Shown here in pieces: positions 38,640 through 49,699 of a stretch of 64,000 nucleotides of DNA; within the stretch, counting starts at the first letter, position 1; every line of letters begins with the position of its first letter. The stretch spans positions 188,166-252,165 of the forward strand of contig LUCM01008329.1 of NCBI GenBank assembly GCA_008360955.1. The letters are read 5' to 3'. Below the pieces are notes generated by a model that saw only the letters and a program-made list of their open reading frames with translations, searched no databases and was not told the DNA's origin. This stretch comes from Fasciolopsis buskii. Its lineage: Eukaryota; Platyhelminthes; Trematoda; Plagiorchiida; Fasciolidae. Both the position numbers and the translations under genes were made by a program.

Positions 38640-40565
38640 AAGTCCCATATGAAGCACCACTTACCTAAACGAAGTCGAGAAAACCGTTGGTCTTTTTGAG
38701 TTCCTACTTATACCTTTTGGGCTGCGCAGCGGCGTTCCGGCACTCTCGAGGTTTGTCAACAACGTTACCTGAGACTAGATTTCGTTCACGCCCATATCAT
38801 TGATTGATTAGTCACGTCACTGATCATAGGTAAACAAATAAAACAATTAACTGTACGATTACGGCATCTGTCCGATCATCGATTAGTAGTAAATGCCGAT
38901 AAATGTGAGCTCAAATCGATGGACTTAATGCTCCTCCGTCACAACCACACCCGAGAAGGTTTTAAAGCTCGCTAAGATATAGCGTGTGCACTCCCTATTA
39001 TGTTATGGCCTCCTCACTGGAGGAGATTAAGGGATTTTCGAGGTCAGTGAACTGCTGCATTCCGTTCATACCGAAAACGACCGAAGACTTGCTCCCATGA
39101 ACCGACCTACTTTTGGTAATCCAGGCAGGCTAACGTTTACGGATGTCGCACGAGTAGCGCTTTCGAAGACAAATAATCATTAACCTAGACCAGGCTGCTG
39201 ACGAACCCCAACGAATTTGACACTCATAGCATAATTGTGGATGCCTCGGATTTTGCTACTGGAGCGATTCTACAATGGTAGATTTCCGGGATTTGGAAAC
39301 CACTGGCGATTTTCTTTCAACTCCTTACTTCCAAGAAAACGAAATATTGTTCATATGAAGCTACTAACCATTTCGCCACTGAGTTACGGCGTCGTTATTT
39401 CATCTTTTTCACTGAACGCAAACTGGTGACGCAAGCACTGAGTGCTACTTCTGGTCGTTACTTTCCATGAGAAGTCAGACAATTAGAATCTGTTTTAGTC
39501 CACGGCTGGCCTCTTTCATGTCCTTGGCTAGTCGATCTGCGTTGCAAATGCTTTACCACGCGGGCAGCCTAATGGCACAACATCTGACATCATAGACTTT
39601 CTGCCGCGAGTACAGCCTAGACAGAGAATAAGTCTTGCACAGATGTACCTGGGCTATCCTTGCTGCGTTGTGATCAGGTACCACTGGCTACGAATGCTGG
39701 TACGATACTCTGTGGCATCTACTGGCTTACCGGGACTGGTAGTAAACTCTACTTGTAAGCACCTGATGTTTAAAACACTACATGGACTTTTACATCCAGG
39801 CTTGACAGCCAGTCCACGATTAGCCGTTGTACAGTGTTTGACCGTCCATGAACAAAGACATTCGTGTGTTAAATGATGTCTACAGGCACTTAGCTCCGGC
39901 TGATGTTCGTTTTGATCACTTCCACTTCGGTATTTTTAATATCTTGACGTTTTCACACCGGTACACGTATACTAACGTGCATAAACAAAATTACTAGACG
40001 ATCAGAAGCCACTCCTGTCGTTATTGTCACAACCGAATCAGGGGCTCTAAATTTTTGGAGAAAAATCAGTTGCTGTTTAAGGTTATCCCTCAACTAAGGT
40101 AAACCAGTCTACTTTGACTTGGTCTCTTCAGTCACTAATATACTGTGTAAGCAGCAAAACCTCATAACCACTTACCATCTGGCACCAAACAGTTGGGTTG
40201 AATGTTTTCATCACAAACTCAAGGCGGCTGTGATATCGTAAGGGGAATCTAATTTGTATCAGACATAACAGCTAGTTCTCGTTGATAGTAGAAGTGCTCT
40301 GGGTTTAAGTAGTAAGTCGGCGACCACCTTTGCCTCGGTGTTTGCGCTAGTCAAGTTTATTAGACGAAAACAAATCAATTATGTTGGTTTACCGTGCTGA
40401 GCACTCGATGACTGATTGGTCCACCGGGTAATTCGACTCTAAGCTACTAACCGAATTTATCATGTGACATTTCCTATCTCTCTTACGAGCGGTTATTTCG
40501 AGTGATTTCTGGTCAAGATCGCGTCGATACTGTTACCATCGTCGGACCGTGTCACGGAAGAACCT
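38640..40565 (+). mobile_element. Ty3/gypsy LTR retrotransposon pol remnant 1 (RT, RNase H, integrase)
   Basis: Domains appear in normal order through many frameshifts. RT: GLFEFLLIPFGLRSGVPALS at about 38688, then the YIDD region degraded to HIID plus stop, then HRLVVNADKCELKS. RNase H: DASDFATGAIL (about 39240) and KKTKYCSYEATNHFATELRR (about 39335). Integrase zinc-finger side: TLHGLLHPGLTASPRL (about 39775), APADVRFDHFHFGI (about 39895), and ITTYHLAPNSWVECFHHKLK (about 40158-40217), equivalent to the TTAYHP...VERFHR block. A C-terminal stretch RLFRVISGQDRVDTV lies at about 40490. The set resembles the flatworm gypsy lineage typified by Boudicca. No LTRs, gag or protease were found; it is inactive. 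Confidence 0.82.
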
Positions 40566-40569
40566 GCAC

Positions 40570-41480
40570 TCAATTCCATCTTCTTTGACTTTGAACGAGG
40601 ACATCGTCTCACGTTCAGGACAACCGCGAGCTGATATTGATTCTACTTTGAATATGGCCATCGTGTCACGTTCAAGCAAATAATGCGGTAGTGCGAACTC
40701 ATTTACCAAGTTAACCAACAGTGATTCTGTTGTCAGTGGAATCCTCGTCTTGGGCAATTCCAAATTTAGCAGCACTAAAGTCCAGTGGAAAATTTCTAGA
40801 ATATGATCTGATTAACATTTCACCGTTAACCGTTGTCCAAAACAGCACACTAGTACTGTCGTTGGACCTGAAGATATTCTGCAGGCATTTACTGCTTCAT
40901 ATAAGTTGTCAAAAATCGAAGCGAGCGAAGCTTATCTTTAAGTTCCTCCTCTGAGTGAATCGTCGATGCCGCTTATTACCATGAATACGCTAGTCGAAAC
41001 TCGTAAGCCTTGAGAATTCACCAGCGATTCTTCAACACGTGATAAACAAATTGAGAGGTACCAGTGTAGATGAATTTTGCCAGAACAATGTCATTGTGGC
41101 CTCTTCAGGTAAGACCACGCAGGACTGCCGTCTTTTTAAAATGATACATAGATTTTGTGATAGAAATTAGCCATTAATCAGAAAAATGCTTCTGTTCCGT
41201 CAACACGTTCGCATTTCTTAACTATTTGGTAGACGGTAACGGGTTTAGACGATTTCCTGAACGTTCCACACACTTTTTAGAGTTGCGCTCTTCATTAGGT
41301 GCTGTTCAGCATTAATGCCATGTCATTTCAACATTTATCAACAAGGTTCCGTTTATTTCATTTGTCCTCTCAGGCCTCCTCTGTGTGGTCGGATTCTTCT
41401 GAACAACATGCCTACGGACTGCTTGACATTTTGTTGTCTAATGCTATTCTTCCCTTATTCTGTCCTGATTTGCTTGTTGG
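40570..41480. other. spacer between two gypsy remnants
   Basis: Contains an imperfect short direct repeat (catcgt[c/g]tcacgttca at about 40592 and 40660). It may include degraded LTR sequence, but I cannot define an LTR pair. Confidence 0.4.
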
Positions 41481-42650
41481 AAAAAGTCAGGTTATTGAAC
41501 AAGATGTTAAAATAGATATTTGTGCGTCAAGTCATTTAAGTAAAACAGAAGTCGGCAATTCGGAAACTACGCCCGTCTGTTGGGCGGTCAGATGTCTACA
41601 CAAGCATTTGTCTGGCACACAATACCACATTGTTTCCGATCTTAAGGCACTGATCTGTATATTCAGTCTAACGGTGTCTGTCTCCAGCTTCTATGACCCA
41701 GAGATGAACTTTAGCTTTCAGCGCACACAACTATACAATTGGACATACCTGTAAAACTTTCTAAATGGTGATATTTTGTCCAGCTTTCTTTATTCATCAA
41801 CACCGAATAACTTCCGGGAATGTTTTCTCGTTCAGCGCTTGCCGGAACACCGGTGGAATCTTTTGGGCGCAGTTGGAAGCATCTTTAATCTATCTCACTT
41901 GAGCTGAATGCTCGATGGATCCCACATGTTAGACTCAAGTTTCTTTATTTTTAAAAGCTTAGAAATGAACTTTCATTAACTCCGGATGGTATTTTGACAC
42001 TGACCAATCGCATTGTGATACTGTCAAGGAACCACAAAGCTGTCCTGAACGTTTTGCATTCCTGCCATTTAGGACTGCGAGGGTGAAACTACCAACAAGA
42101 CTCATGGGTAAGTGGCCTAACACGATGCTAGTATGTATCGGATTGCAACTGATCACAGCGGTTGCCTACACATATCGCACAGTATGTCACCAGAATGGAC
42201 ATTATGACCATTGTCTGTCGAAAAGTAATGGCGAGTTCAGGCAGATTACTGTGGGATTTATTCGACAGTATTTGATATTGGAAGTAATCAAAACTGTCTA
42301 AGTGTAGAATCCATGATGTACGATCACCTAAAGTTATTCAACAAGGAAGGCATGCTTTAAGTTCTAAGGACTGACATTGGAAGTCAGCTTAATGCAGAAT
42401 GTATTGTCTACTTGGCCAAAATGCACTGGCTGCAGACATTCATTTATTTCTTCTAGACCTCCCTGTTCCAGTGGACAAAAGGGAAGTTTTGTGAAAATAC
42501 TGAAGTGCATTATCAGTGTCCTTGGGCCTTCAGTAAGCCATGAAGTTGACGGATATGTTCAGCATTTCTTGCTCCACCATCACAGTTCTTGCCATTGCAC
42601 TACCCGAGAGTTCACCCAGACTTCTGAATGATTCTTTCCGATTGAATCTG
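41480..42650 (+). mobile_element. Ty3/gypsy pol remnant 2 (K02A2.6-like lineage: RNase H and integrase)
   Basis: The RNase H end reads VCWAVRCLHKHLSGTQYH then IVSDLKALICIF (about 41575-41660), matching the usual WAVR...YL.G..F...DHKAL block. After a degraded spacer, SLTPDGILTLTNRIVILSRN (about 41974) and VLNVLHSCHLG (about 42040) correspond to the integrase H2C2 entry. TDIGSQLNAECIVYLAKMHW (about 42372) corresponds to the integrase core TDNGSQF motif, and SSGQKGSFVKILKC (about 42470) to the conserved NGQAERFVxTLK block. Residues VDGYVQHFLLHHHSSCH follow. It differs from remnant 1 in every aligned motif, so it is a separate family. Stops and frameshifts are throughout. Confidence 0.75.
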
Positions 42651-43246
42651 CTGTGTTTACAGCCCAGTGATATGAGATTTTATCATGGTTTGTGTCTATT
42701 ATTAGGTCTAACACTTATGAACCACGGTGCACGAATTTACCACGCTCTGGTCACTGATGACTTAGTTATATGCAACATTCGCATGCAGTTGCGTTTCTTT
42801 TGGATACCGATCATGCCCAAGAAAACCCCAGCAAAATTCGAAGTTCTCTCCATCTGTAGCAAAAGCGAAAGATAAACATTAGAAATTCGAAATTCCATTC
42901 AAAACGCAGCGGATGTACCAGTTGCAACTAGACTGATTCGTAATTCACTCAATTTTACTTTGTATGCGCTACTAACCTTGACTTCAAGGCTTTGGCTAAA
43001 TTACAAATACGGTTCATGATTAGCCAATGTGTACTGCCGTTTTGGGATACTGTCTGCTGATTCGAGCTTATTCAGTGAGAATTCGACACCAAATCATCAA
43101 CTAGCAATACGACACGTTTTCACCGGTTCACGCCGAACAATCTCTAGGATGTTTTCATCAAAAGCTTTTCGAGCTCTTCAGAGCAAAGCTTCTGTAGGGG
43201 CGTCGATTTTCCGAAGAAACACTTGACGGTTCTTGATTGTTTGCTT

Positions 43247-45440
43247 CTAACTTTGTAGATAGTGCGAAAAGCACTTATCACGTTCACCGAGTGATTTCAC
43301 TCGACAAGGTGTGAACACGTCGCGCCAGTAATTATCTTAATTGTTCCTGTACTCAACCAAGCCGGGAGGTGTTCTCGAACGCGATCGGACAGACGCCTGG
43401 TCGTGCGGCCAATTTTCCTAGTCCCACAGGAGCGGGTGAGTGAATACACACAGAATGAGGTCACGGAATCTGGCAGTCTGTCCTTTAGTTGGAAGCACGG
43501 TCGGTTTCAATGTGATTAGATTCTAACTGCACAGCAAAGAATGTTCCAATGATTGAACTTGATAGTCTCCGTTGCGCAATTTCCTCTTCGGACTCACCTT
43601 TGTCATTCCGTGGCATGCGTGACAAATGTCACTCCAAACCCACAGACCGCCGACTCACACCCGGGGACACGCCACCAATACGATACGACCGGCTTGCTAA
43701 TAGTGTCTGTGCTTCGCACCCACCACAGCAACTACTGCGGAAGTTCAGAAACAACACGGCGACCGCCTGAGCACCAGGTAGGTCGACACCATATATGCAG
43801 ACCTCGTGCATCTACACTTCAAATGGGCCAAGCAACTGGATGTGACCGCCCTAGTCGTGTCACCATACCGGTGACACACACAGAATGTATACGGGTTTTT
43901 ATTGGTCCTATATCTTTTCCTATTACTTCGTGATTTTCCATAGATTTACTTATGAATCTTTCGGGGTATCCATTTTGTACGAACGCGCTCTGCAGGAAAC
44001 GAAGTTCATTTTCAGTTGTCATCTGTACATATTTCTCTTGCTCTATCGACTAAACAGCAAATTAGGTTCCTCTTCGCTTGTAATGCACAGAGCTGTGAAA
44101 ATGAATCTACTTTCCGTTCCACGTTGCCTTTCTATAGACTGATAGTTGTGTAGATCCGTCCTACCGTCGCCTTATGTACACATCTACGTATGCTTAACTA
44201 CGGTCTGTTTCTTTTTCTGGTGCAAAATGTACTTTTGGATGCACATTGTTAAACGTGTGTGGTATATGGTTTATGTCCGCATATTCCTCTACCACACATA
44301 GTATATCATCAACATAATGTTTGTATACGGTATTGTTGATTATTCTCCAGCTTGGATATAAAAATATCAGCAAAGAATGGTCTCAGAGGTGATCCCATTG
44401 CTGCTACTTTTTGCCAGTATATTTCACCATTGAACTGAAATTGAACATTTTTTTGCACACAAAGAGTAGCTGTTTCCGTTCATCCAGTGGGATCCGTATG
44501 GATATGTCGTTATATTGAATGTGCTCAGAAATGTAAGTAATGGGTTTGATGATCAAAACATTTGTAAAAAGAGAACCTACATCCGGTGATAACATCTGCT
44601 TCCATTCCAGACATAAGCTCTTAATAGTTTGTGTGAGATGAAATGTATCTCGCACACTGTCTATAAATGACTGCCCTAGTTGGTTCCAGTAGACTGACTA
44701 ACCACTTAGATAAAGTGTGATACGGAGAATTACATAAGTCCAAAATGCGGCTCATTGGAGCTCCGTCTTTGTGCACCTTCGGTAAGCCACACAATCTAGG
44801 AATTGTTGTACCTGTGGGGTCTTATCCGCTCAAAAGTCAAAGCGTCAATCATTCCAATCTATTTAGGGGCTCGTAATCTCATAGAAACTGATTTTCGATT
44901 TGAGATGCTCTGTCCTTTTCGGTTGGAGTCTTCGTGAACTTTTACTCCTCACTCGGTTTTCTGTTCATTTCAATGTAGTCCGACTTGTTGATGATACCAA
45001 TACCGGATCCTTTATCTAGTTTGGCTTACATTATTTCGCCATTTGTTTATAGTTCTTTTAGGCATTTTGAGTGTTCGGGTCTTACCAATCCTTGCTTTAC
45101 TCGTTTGTCATTTCGATATTGGCCACATGAGTTGATGAGACAGGATTTAAGTTTCTCTGCATCCCGACAGCTGACCAAACAGATTTTCAAATTCAGCCTC
45201 CATATCTACTTGTTAAGTTTTGTTAGATGGAAAATAGAATTTTAGTCCTAATGATAGGACTTCAAGCAATCTCTTATACAGGCTCATAGAACACAAATTG
45301 TGTACGAATCTTCTGGGATCTGACGAAAACTCACCACTAGATTTGTCTAGATTGACGGTTTCCTCAGCTTTGACCACAGTCGCTCCAACTGCTTTTCCTT
45401 TGTTGAATGAGAGTAGGCAATGGACCTGTATTTTTCTCAT
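43247..45440 (-). mobile_element. Penelope-like element, nearly full-length but broken (RT plus GIY-YIG)
   Basis: Reading downward from 45440: an N-terminal block with SSGEFSSDPRRFVHN and LEVLSLGLKFYFP; RT motifs GAPMRP-like LTEGAQRRSSNEPHFGL, DVGSLFTNVLI (about 44590), an MGSPL-equivalent at about 44400, and DILCVVEEYADINHIP (about 44300); NGYPERFISKSM (about 43960). The endonuclease arm is SCGTRKIGRTTRRLSDRV then REHLPAWLSTGTI (about 43430-43340), with a C-terminal ISAFRTIYKVRSKQSRTVK (about 43290). The YIG of the nuclease is KIG here. Frames shift often; it ends abruptly at about 43247 before the family's usual last block. Its two ends are inverted repeats because a truncated plus-strand copy abuts the 5' end. 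Confidence 0.85.
43253..43453. repeat. left arm of ~200-bp inverted repeat flanking the PLE
   Basis: Reverse complement of 45430-45655 with only scattered one-base differences. It spans the GIY-YIG arm and the following C-terminal coding sequence of the minus-strand PLE. Confidence 0.9.
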
Positions 45441-45770
45441 TCATTCACCTGCTCCTGTGGGACTAGGAAAATTGGCCGCACGACCAGGCGTCTGTCCGAT
45501 CGNNNNNNNNNNNNNNNNNNNNNNNNNCGTTCGAGAACACTCCCGCTGGGTTGAGTACAGGAACAATTAAGGATAATTACTGGCGCGGACGATGTTACAC
45601 CTTGGCGAGTGAAATCACTCGGTGAACGTGATAAGTGCTTTTCGCACTATCTCACAAAGTTTAGGGGGGGGGATGTAGGAGCAGGCATGGATCAAAAAAC
45701 TGTCTAAAATCTTGCACCATTGGGACAGCCGAACCCGTATCTATCCGTCGTATAACCCCGTCATAATTCG
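45430..45770 (+). mobile_element. 5'-truncated PLE tail (GIY-YIG arm), plus strand, forming the right inverted-repeat arm
   Basis: The plus strand reads FTCSCGTRKIGRTTRRLSDR and, after removing the N run, VREHSRWVEYRNN. The C-terminal HSVNVISAFRTI follows at 45616. This is the same family as the minus-strand PLE beside it, but only the 3' end is present and it points the other way. The coding sequence after 45650 is noisy (a run of G, extra bases), probably low-accuracy sequence. Confidence 0.82.
45503..45527. other. assembly gap (25 N), probably zero-length
   Basis: The inverted copy at 43360-43440 runs straight through the equivalent point with no extra bases (gtccgatcg joined to cgttcgagaac). 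The gap also sits inside the REH motif of the endonuclease, which is restored when the N are ignored. 25 is a placeholder size. Confidence 0.9.
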
Positions 45771-46884
45771 CCTGGTGTGTTAATTTCTAGTGAGCACTGT
45801 ATAAGAAGCAGCATATATCTATAAAGTCAAATATTTGCTGTCGCTCTGAACTGATCTACTATTAGTGTGATGTTCATAAATGCTCATGAGACACGAGCCT
45901 AGGTCACGTGCGCTGGTTGAGCGAACTCTGTATAGCACCTACTACATCCTCCCTACTGCAGCTCGTCAGCATAGTGTGTCGAAGCGTCTCATATAGTATC
46001 GAGTATGAATATGGCTGTCACTCGACCTGATGGATCCTACGAGCAAACCGACAATTTGCCTCGGATCCATCAGCCAAACGATACTTTAATGTTATGTAGT
46101 TTGGCAGGGCTACGAATAATTGCAAAACGAGCTTGCTCGGCCAGGTTTGCTGTGGATTTTCAAATGTCCTCCTTCTTGCGCTTCATTTTCAGTTCATAAA
46201 CAGTTGTGTCGGTTATTGTTTAGTTTTTGCTGGAGACAAGATTTCTGCACTTCTGCTCAGTGCTTCAGTTTCGAGCAGGCTTGCTTCCGACATGCACGTA
46301 ACTCTTCAACATTTTTCTGTTTTTTCAGATCGGGTCGTTCGTAAACCCACGGAGTTTACGCAATGTCAGTTTTATCGTATCTGGTCGCTGGGTCTAGACC
46401 ACTTACTTGGTATATTCTACAACTGATGCTGAGGACAGTTGACAAACATCAGATATAAAAGCTTCGAATGGCCTGACATGAGAATACTCCTTACTCCTAC
46501 TTTCTAAACCACGTTCGCCGTTGCACCGTCGCGGAGTGAGTTTGAAATGTGGGCTCTACGTACAAGACATAAGTAGTCGAGTGTCTTCCTCCCGCACTCA
46601 CCTATACCACTGGCCCTCACCTCACCACCACCTTTCGGTCCAGTGAGTTTACCTAAGAAAATTATTGATCTGCAATTGACGAGTTAAGAAAACGGATTTT
46701 AGTCCGAAGCATAAATGGCAAAGGGACGGTGAGCCTAAAAAGGAGGAAAGTTCGTAGGCAGTAATTGTATTACTTACAAGGCAAAACAGAACACGGAACA
46801 TTGGACTCAAGAAAAGTGGGTGCGTCTCTTTTCGCGGAGTTACGCGGAAATTTTGATCCGTCGTTTGTCCAGATGCAGTTTGGG

Positions 46885-47110
46885 CCTTCACTCGGTGAAC
46901 GTGATAAGTGCTTTTCGCACTATCTACAAAGTTAGAAGCAGGCAATCAAAAACTGTCAAATCTTGCACATTGGACAGCCGAACCCGTATCTATCCGTCTG
47001 TATAACCCCCTCTGTGGGCTCAGAAACAATTTGTCCAGGCTTTTAAACTTCCCTGGCCCACTTGTCATTATCCAACAAGTGGTGTACAACTTGATCGTAT
47101 GACAAACTGG
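46885..47110 (+). mobile_element. PLE C-terminal coding fragment, second tail copy
   Basis: The frame reads HSVNVISAFRTIYKVRSRQS then KTVKSCTLDSRTRIYPSV. After a one-base frame change it gives PLWAQKQFVQAFKLPWP, the typical last block of PLE proteins (LCAQKQFVQALRLPWP-like). This copy preserves the end that the minus-strand element lacks. An (AC)n run follows. Confidence 0.75.
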
Positions 47111-47116
47111 TCAATT

Positions 47117-47139
47117 ACACACACACACACACACACACA
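47117..47139. repeat. (AC)n microsatellite
   Basis: Eleven to twelve AC units directly after the PLE C-terminal fragment; it may be the 3' tail of the truncated element. Confidence 0.93.
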
Positions 47140-48185
47140 TTCTTAGAGTTGTAACTGATTTGTCTGCAAACCGACAATTTGCCTCGATCCATCACCAACC
47201 ATATTTAATGTTATGTATTGGCATGGCTACGAATAATTGCAAACGAGCTTGCTCGCCAGGTTGTGCTGTGGGATTTTTCAAATGTCCTCCTTCTTGCGCT
47301 TCATTTCAGTTTCATAAACATTTGTCGTATTGTTTGTTTTTGCTGGAGACAAGATTTCTGCACTTCTGCTCATGCTTCAGTTTCGAGAGTCTTGCTTCCG
47401 ACATGCACGTAACTTTCAACATTTTCTGTTTTTTTCATATCGGGGTCGTTTTGATACCACGGTTTACGCAATGCATTTATCGTATCTGGTCGCTGGGTCA
47501 AACCTTTTATATTCTATCAACTGAGAGGACGTTGACAAACATGACTTCGGAATCTGACATATAATACATTTGAGGGTTGCATCCAGAACTTCTAAACCAC
47601 TTCGCCTTGCACCGTTCCGGATGAGTTTGAAATTCCGAATAAAGCAACAAGGAGGCAGCCACAAGAGTTTTGATGACCCAGGTAGAGCTATAAGTAAAGA
47701 ATCAGTAGTTTACCTAAGAAATTATTGATGCATTGACGAGTTTAAGAAAACGGATTGTCCGAAGCATAAAATGGCAAAGGACGGTGAGCCTAAAAAGGAG
47801 GAAAGTCTACAAATTGTATACTACCAAGCAAACAGAACAGAACTTGACTCAAGAAAAGTGGGTGGTCTCTTTCGGGAGTTAGCGACCGGAAATTTTGATC
47901 CGTCGTTTGTCCAGATGATTTGGGGTGCAAGATTTTGAATTGACGTCGCTGCGACGAAAACAACTGAAACAATATCAGTGTTTTATTCTCGTCTCCAAAT
48001 CAACGTGGAGAGCCAAGAGACTATTTACTGCAGGAAACCTTGCGTTAGATGTTGTTTGTGTCGTTTGGAGATGTGTATTCGGTTTGCACATTTACAAGTC
48101 GCTGTAAGCAAAAAAAAATTGTGCCAAGGGTAGAAAACAATGAAATAAGATAACTTATAAATACCTACAAACTGGGATTCTTTAG

Positions 48186-48415
48186 TGGTACATATCTGGA
48201 ATTGGACTCCCGAATATTTGCATGCTGAAAATGGAAAGACAACAGGTAATTCCTAAACCGAGCGTCAGTAATCTGGCATCAGAGTTCATATTTTGCAGGT
48301 AATCAAACGTCTAAATTCCACTTCACTATCGTTGAACTGGCCCAAGGTCAAAGTTTATGATAAACGCAGAAGTGCAGAAGATCGTTTCCAGCTGATTGAG
48401 TCAACCCGACTGGTG
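48186..48415 (+). CDS. two candidate phase-0 exons, unidentified gene
   Basis: Exon one, 48186-48245 (after attctttag), reads WYISGIGLPNICMLKMERQQ. It is followed by a 53-base GTAATT...TTTTGCAG intron. Exon two, 48299-48415, has 39 codons, including VIKRLNSTSLSLNWPKVKVY and DKRRSAEDRFQLIESTRLV, then a GTGAGA donor. All borders are phase 0 and the exons join in frame. The short intron is plausible for a flatworm. The residues look like a soluble, basic protein but match no family I can name. A start codon, stop and flanking exons are not established. Confidence 0.35.
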
Positions 48416-48635
48416 GTGAGACTTTTTCAATCCATTAACCAAGCTAGGCTTCCAGAACCTGACTGAAACCAACAAAAGGAGCTATGACAAAAACCCCATT
48501 CAAAACCACTGAGCGAATTGAAGCCAATTGTGAAATTGTTCTCAATGGAGCACAAAAGTTCATGTCATTCCTGATGAAGACATGATGGCTCTGTAAAGCG
48601 ATTACATTTTTTTACTACTCAAAGCGATTAAACAG

Positions 48636-48944
48636 GCACGATCGATGGTTCTTTTACAAAGTCTTCGTTCGACTGAGGCGGCGATTACTGCTCACCGGCT
48701 GGCCTAGATTTTGCAAGGTCAGTGATGTGTGGGTGATACGTCAGGCATGAATAATATCCAAGATACTCAACTCAGAGTCGGTTAGTGAGCACTTCAGTGA
48801 TTTTCACTAACGTTTGGGACGTTGGTATTGTTTGATTGGTCATCTCATAAACAGGAAATCGGTTGCGCTTTTTATCGTGCTAAAGCCGGCGACTGGATTA
48901 GTAACGAAGATCGGCAGTTTTTTACTATCATAAGGCATAAACCA
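48636..48944 (+). CDS. two candidate exons, weakly PH-domain-like (PDK1-type)
   Basis: Exon 48636-48717 follows ...gattaaacag and ends at GTCAGT. It reads HDRWFFYKVFVRLRRRLLLT then GWPRFCK. Exon 48855-48944 follows ...ctcataaacag and ends at a strong GTAAGT. It reads EIGCAFYRAKAGDWISNEDR then QFFTIIRHKP. The RRRLLLT-G-P and EI...FF(T/V)-hxP pattern resembles the start and middle of the PH domain of 3-phosphoinositide-dependent kinase 1, but identity is low. The phase does not join the exons at 48186-48415, so they may be different genes or an exon is missed. No kinase domain is in the window. Confidence 0.28.
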
Positions 48945-48949
48945 GTAAG

Positions 48950-49690
48950 TTATTTTTAACCTAAATCCACGTCTATTCGCTTCACTCCAAGGTCACTCAG
49001 TTAGTTAAGTCAATTAGTTCAGTAGGGAAGTTATTTTTAGTTGGTAAAACGAGGCTTATCAACTTGATCCTCGCTTATGGCAAAAATAGTATTCATTACA
49101 AGAACGAACTTTTCTCATAAGTGTATAAACTGAAATAATTTCACAAGCGGCTCACAGCGTGAACTTGATTGTTATTTCACACCATCTGCCTTCCACTGAC
49201 CTATTTTCAAGCAACGGTTTTTGATCCTATCTCAACTGTCATTCATGGCCAGCGGCAACTTGAGACTCCTTAATTTGTCAATCTCCTTGATCGTGCAACT
49301 CCCGTTGGCAGACGATCGTTGTCAACGAAAATTTTGCCGATGAACAGCTGTTTTCTCCGCTCGAATTCCCACTGCGAAGTTTTCTCTTTTCTTTGCAGAC
49401 TACTTCCTGTTCATCAACCATTTGCAGATACTCGTATCACCAAAATGGTGAATGGTGTTCGAAATGAGATAGGGCAATCCCGAAGGAACTGCTTGGAGAC
49501 AATAAATCAGCGGTTGTCAAAAATATGAAAATCTCAAAGAGAAGACTTAAGTTGGAAATTCTATTCTAATTGCTTTGACTGACAATATTCGAAGAAAAGT
49601 GAAATTCAGCGGAAGTACTCGCAGATAGATCAGGTTGTTTTCTGCCTGGATCAAGAAGTCCTTAGTGCGCCAACAAAGTTTTTGGTGCCA
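48950..49690. other. possible downstream exon region, unresolved
   Basis: A clear polypyrimidine acceptor (ttctcttttctttgcag, ending at 49398) precedes an open frame to 49528 reading ADTRITKMVNGVRNEIGQS. Its phase does not fit the exon ending at 48944. Otherwise nothing is recognised. Confidence 0.3.
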
Positions 49691-49699
49691 ATTTCATCG

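Larger units (their letters stand above)
45616..47955. repeat. tandem direct repeat, period about 1.1-1.3 kb, with indel noise
   Basis: The unit starts with the PLE C-terminal sequence (cactcggtgaacgtgataag at 45616 and again at 46889, 1273 bases apart). It continues with a non-coding spacer (46043-46888 and 47166-47925) recognisable by gaccgacaatttgcctc-type words, ttctgcacttctgctc, gtttacgcaatg and aaaacggatt. The spacer copies differ mainly by single-base insertions or deletions, the pattern of uncorrected long-read sequence, plus one unrelated block of about 80 bases (46555-46640 against 47640-47705). No second copy of the RT lies in it. Confidence 0.85.

Noticed and set aside
43553..43933. 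126-codon plus-strand frame
   Set aside because: Antisense to the PLE endonuclease region; shadow frame.
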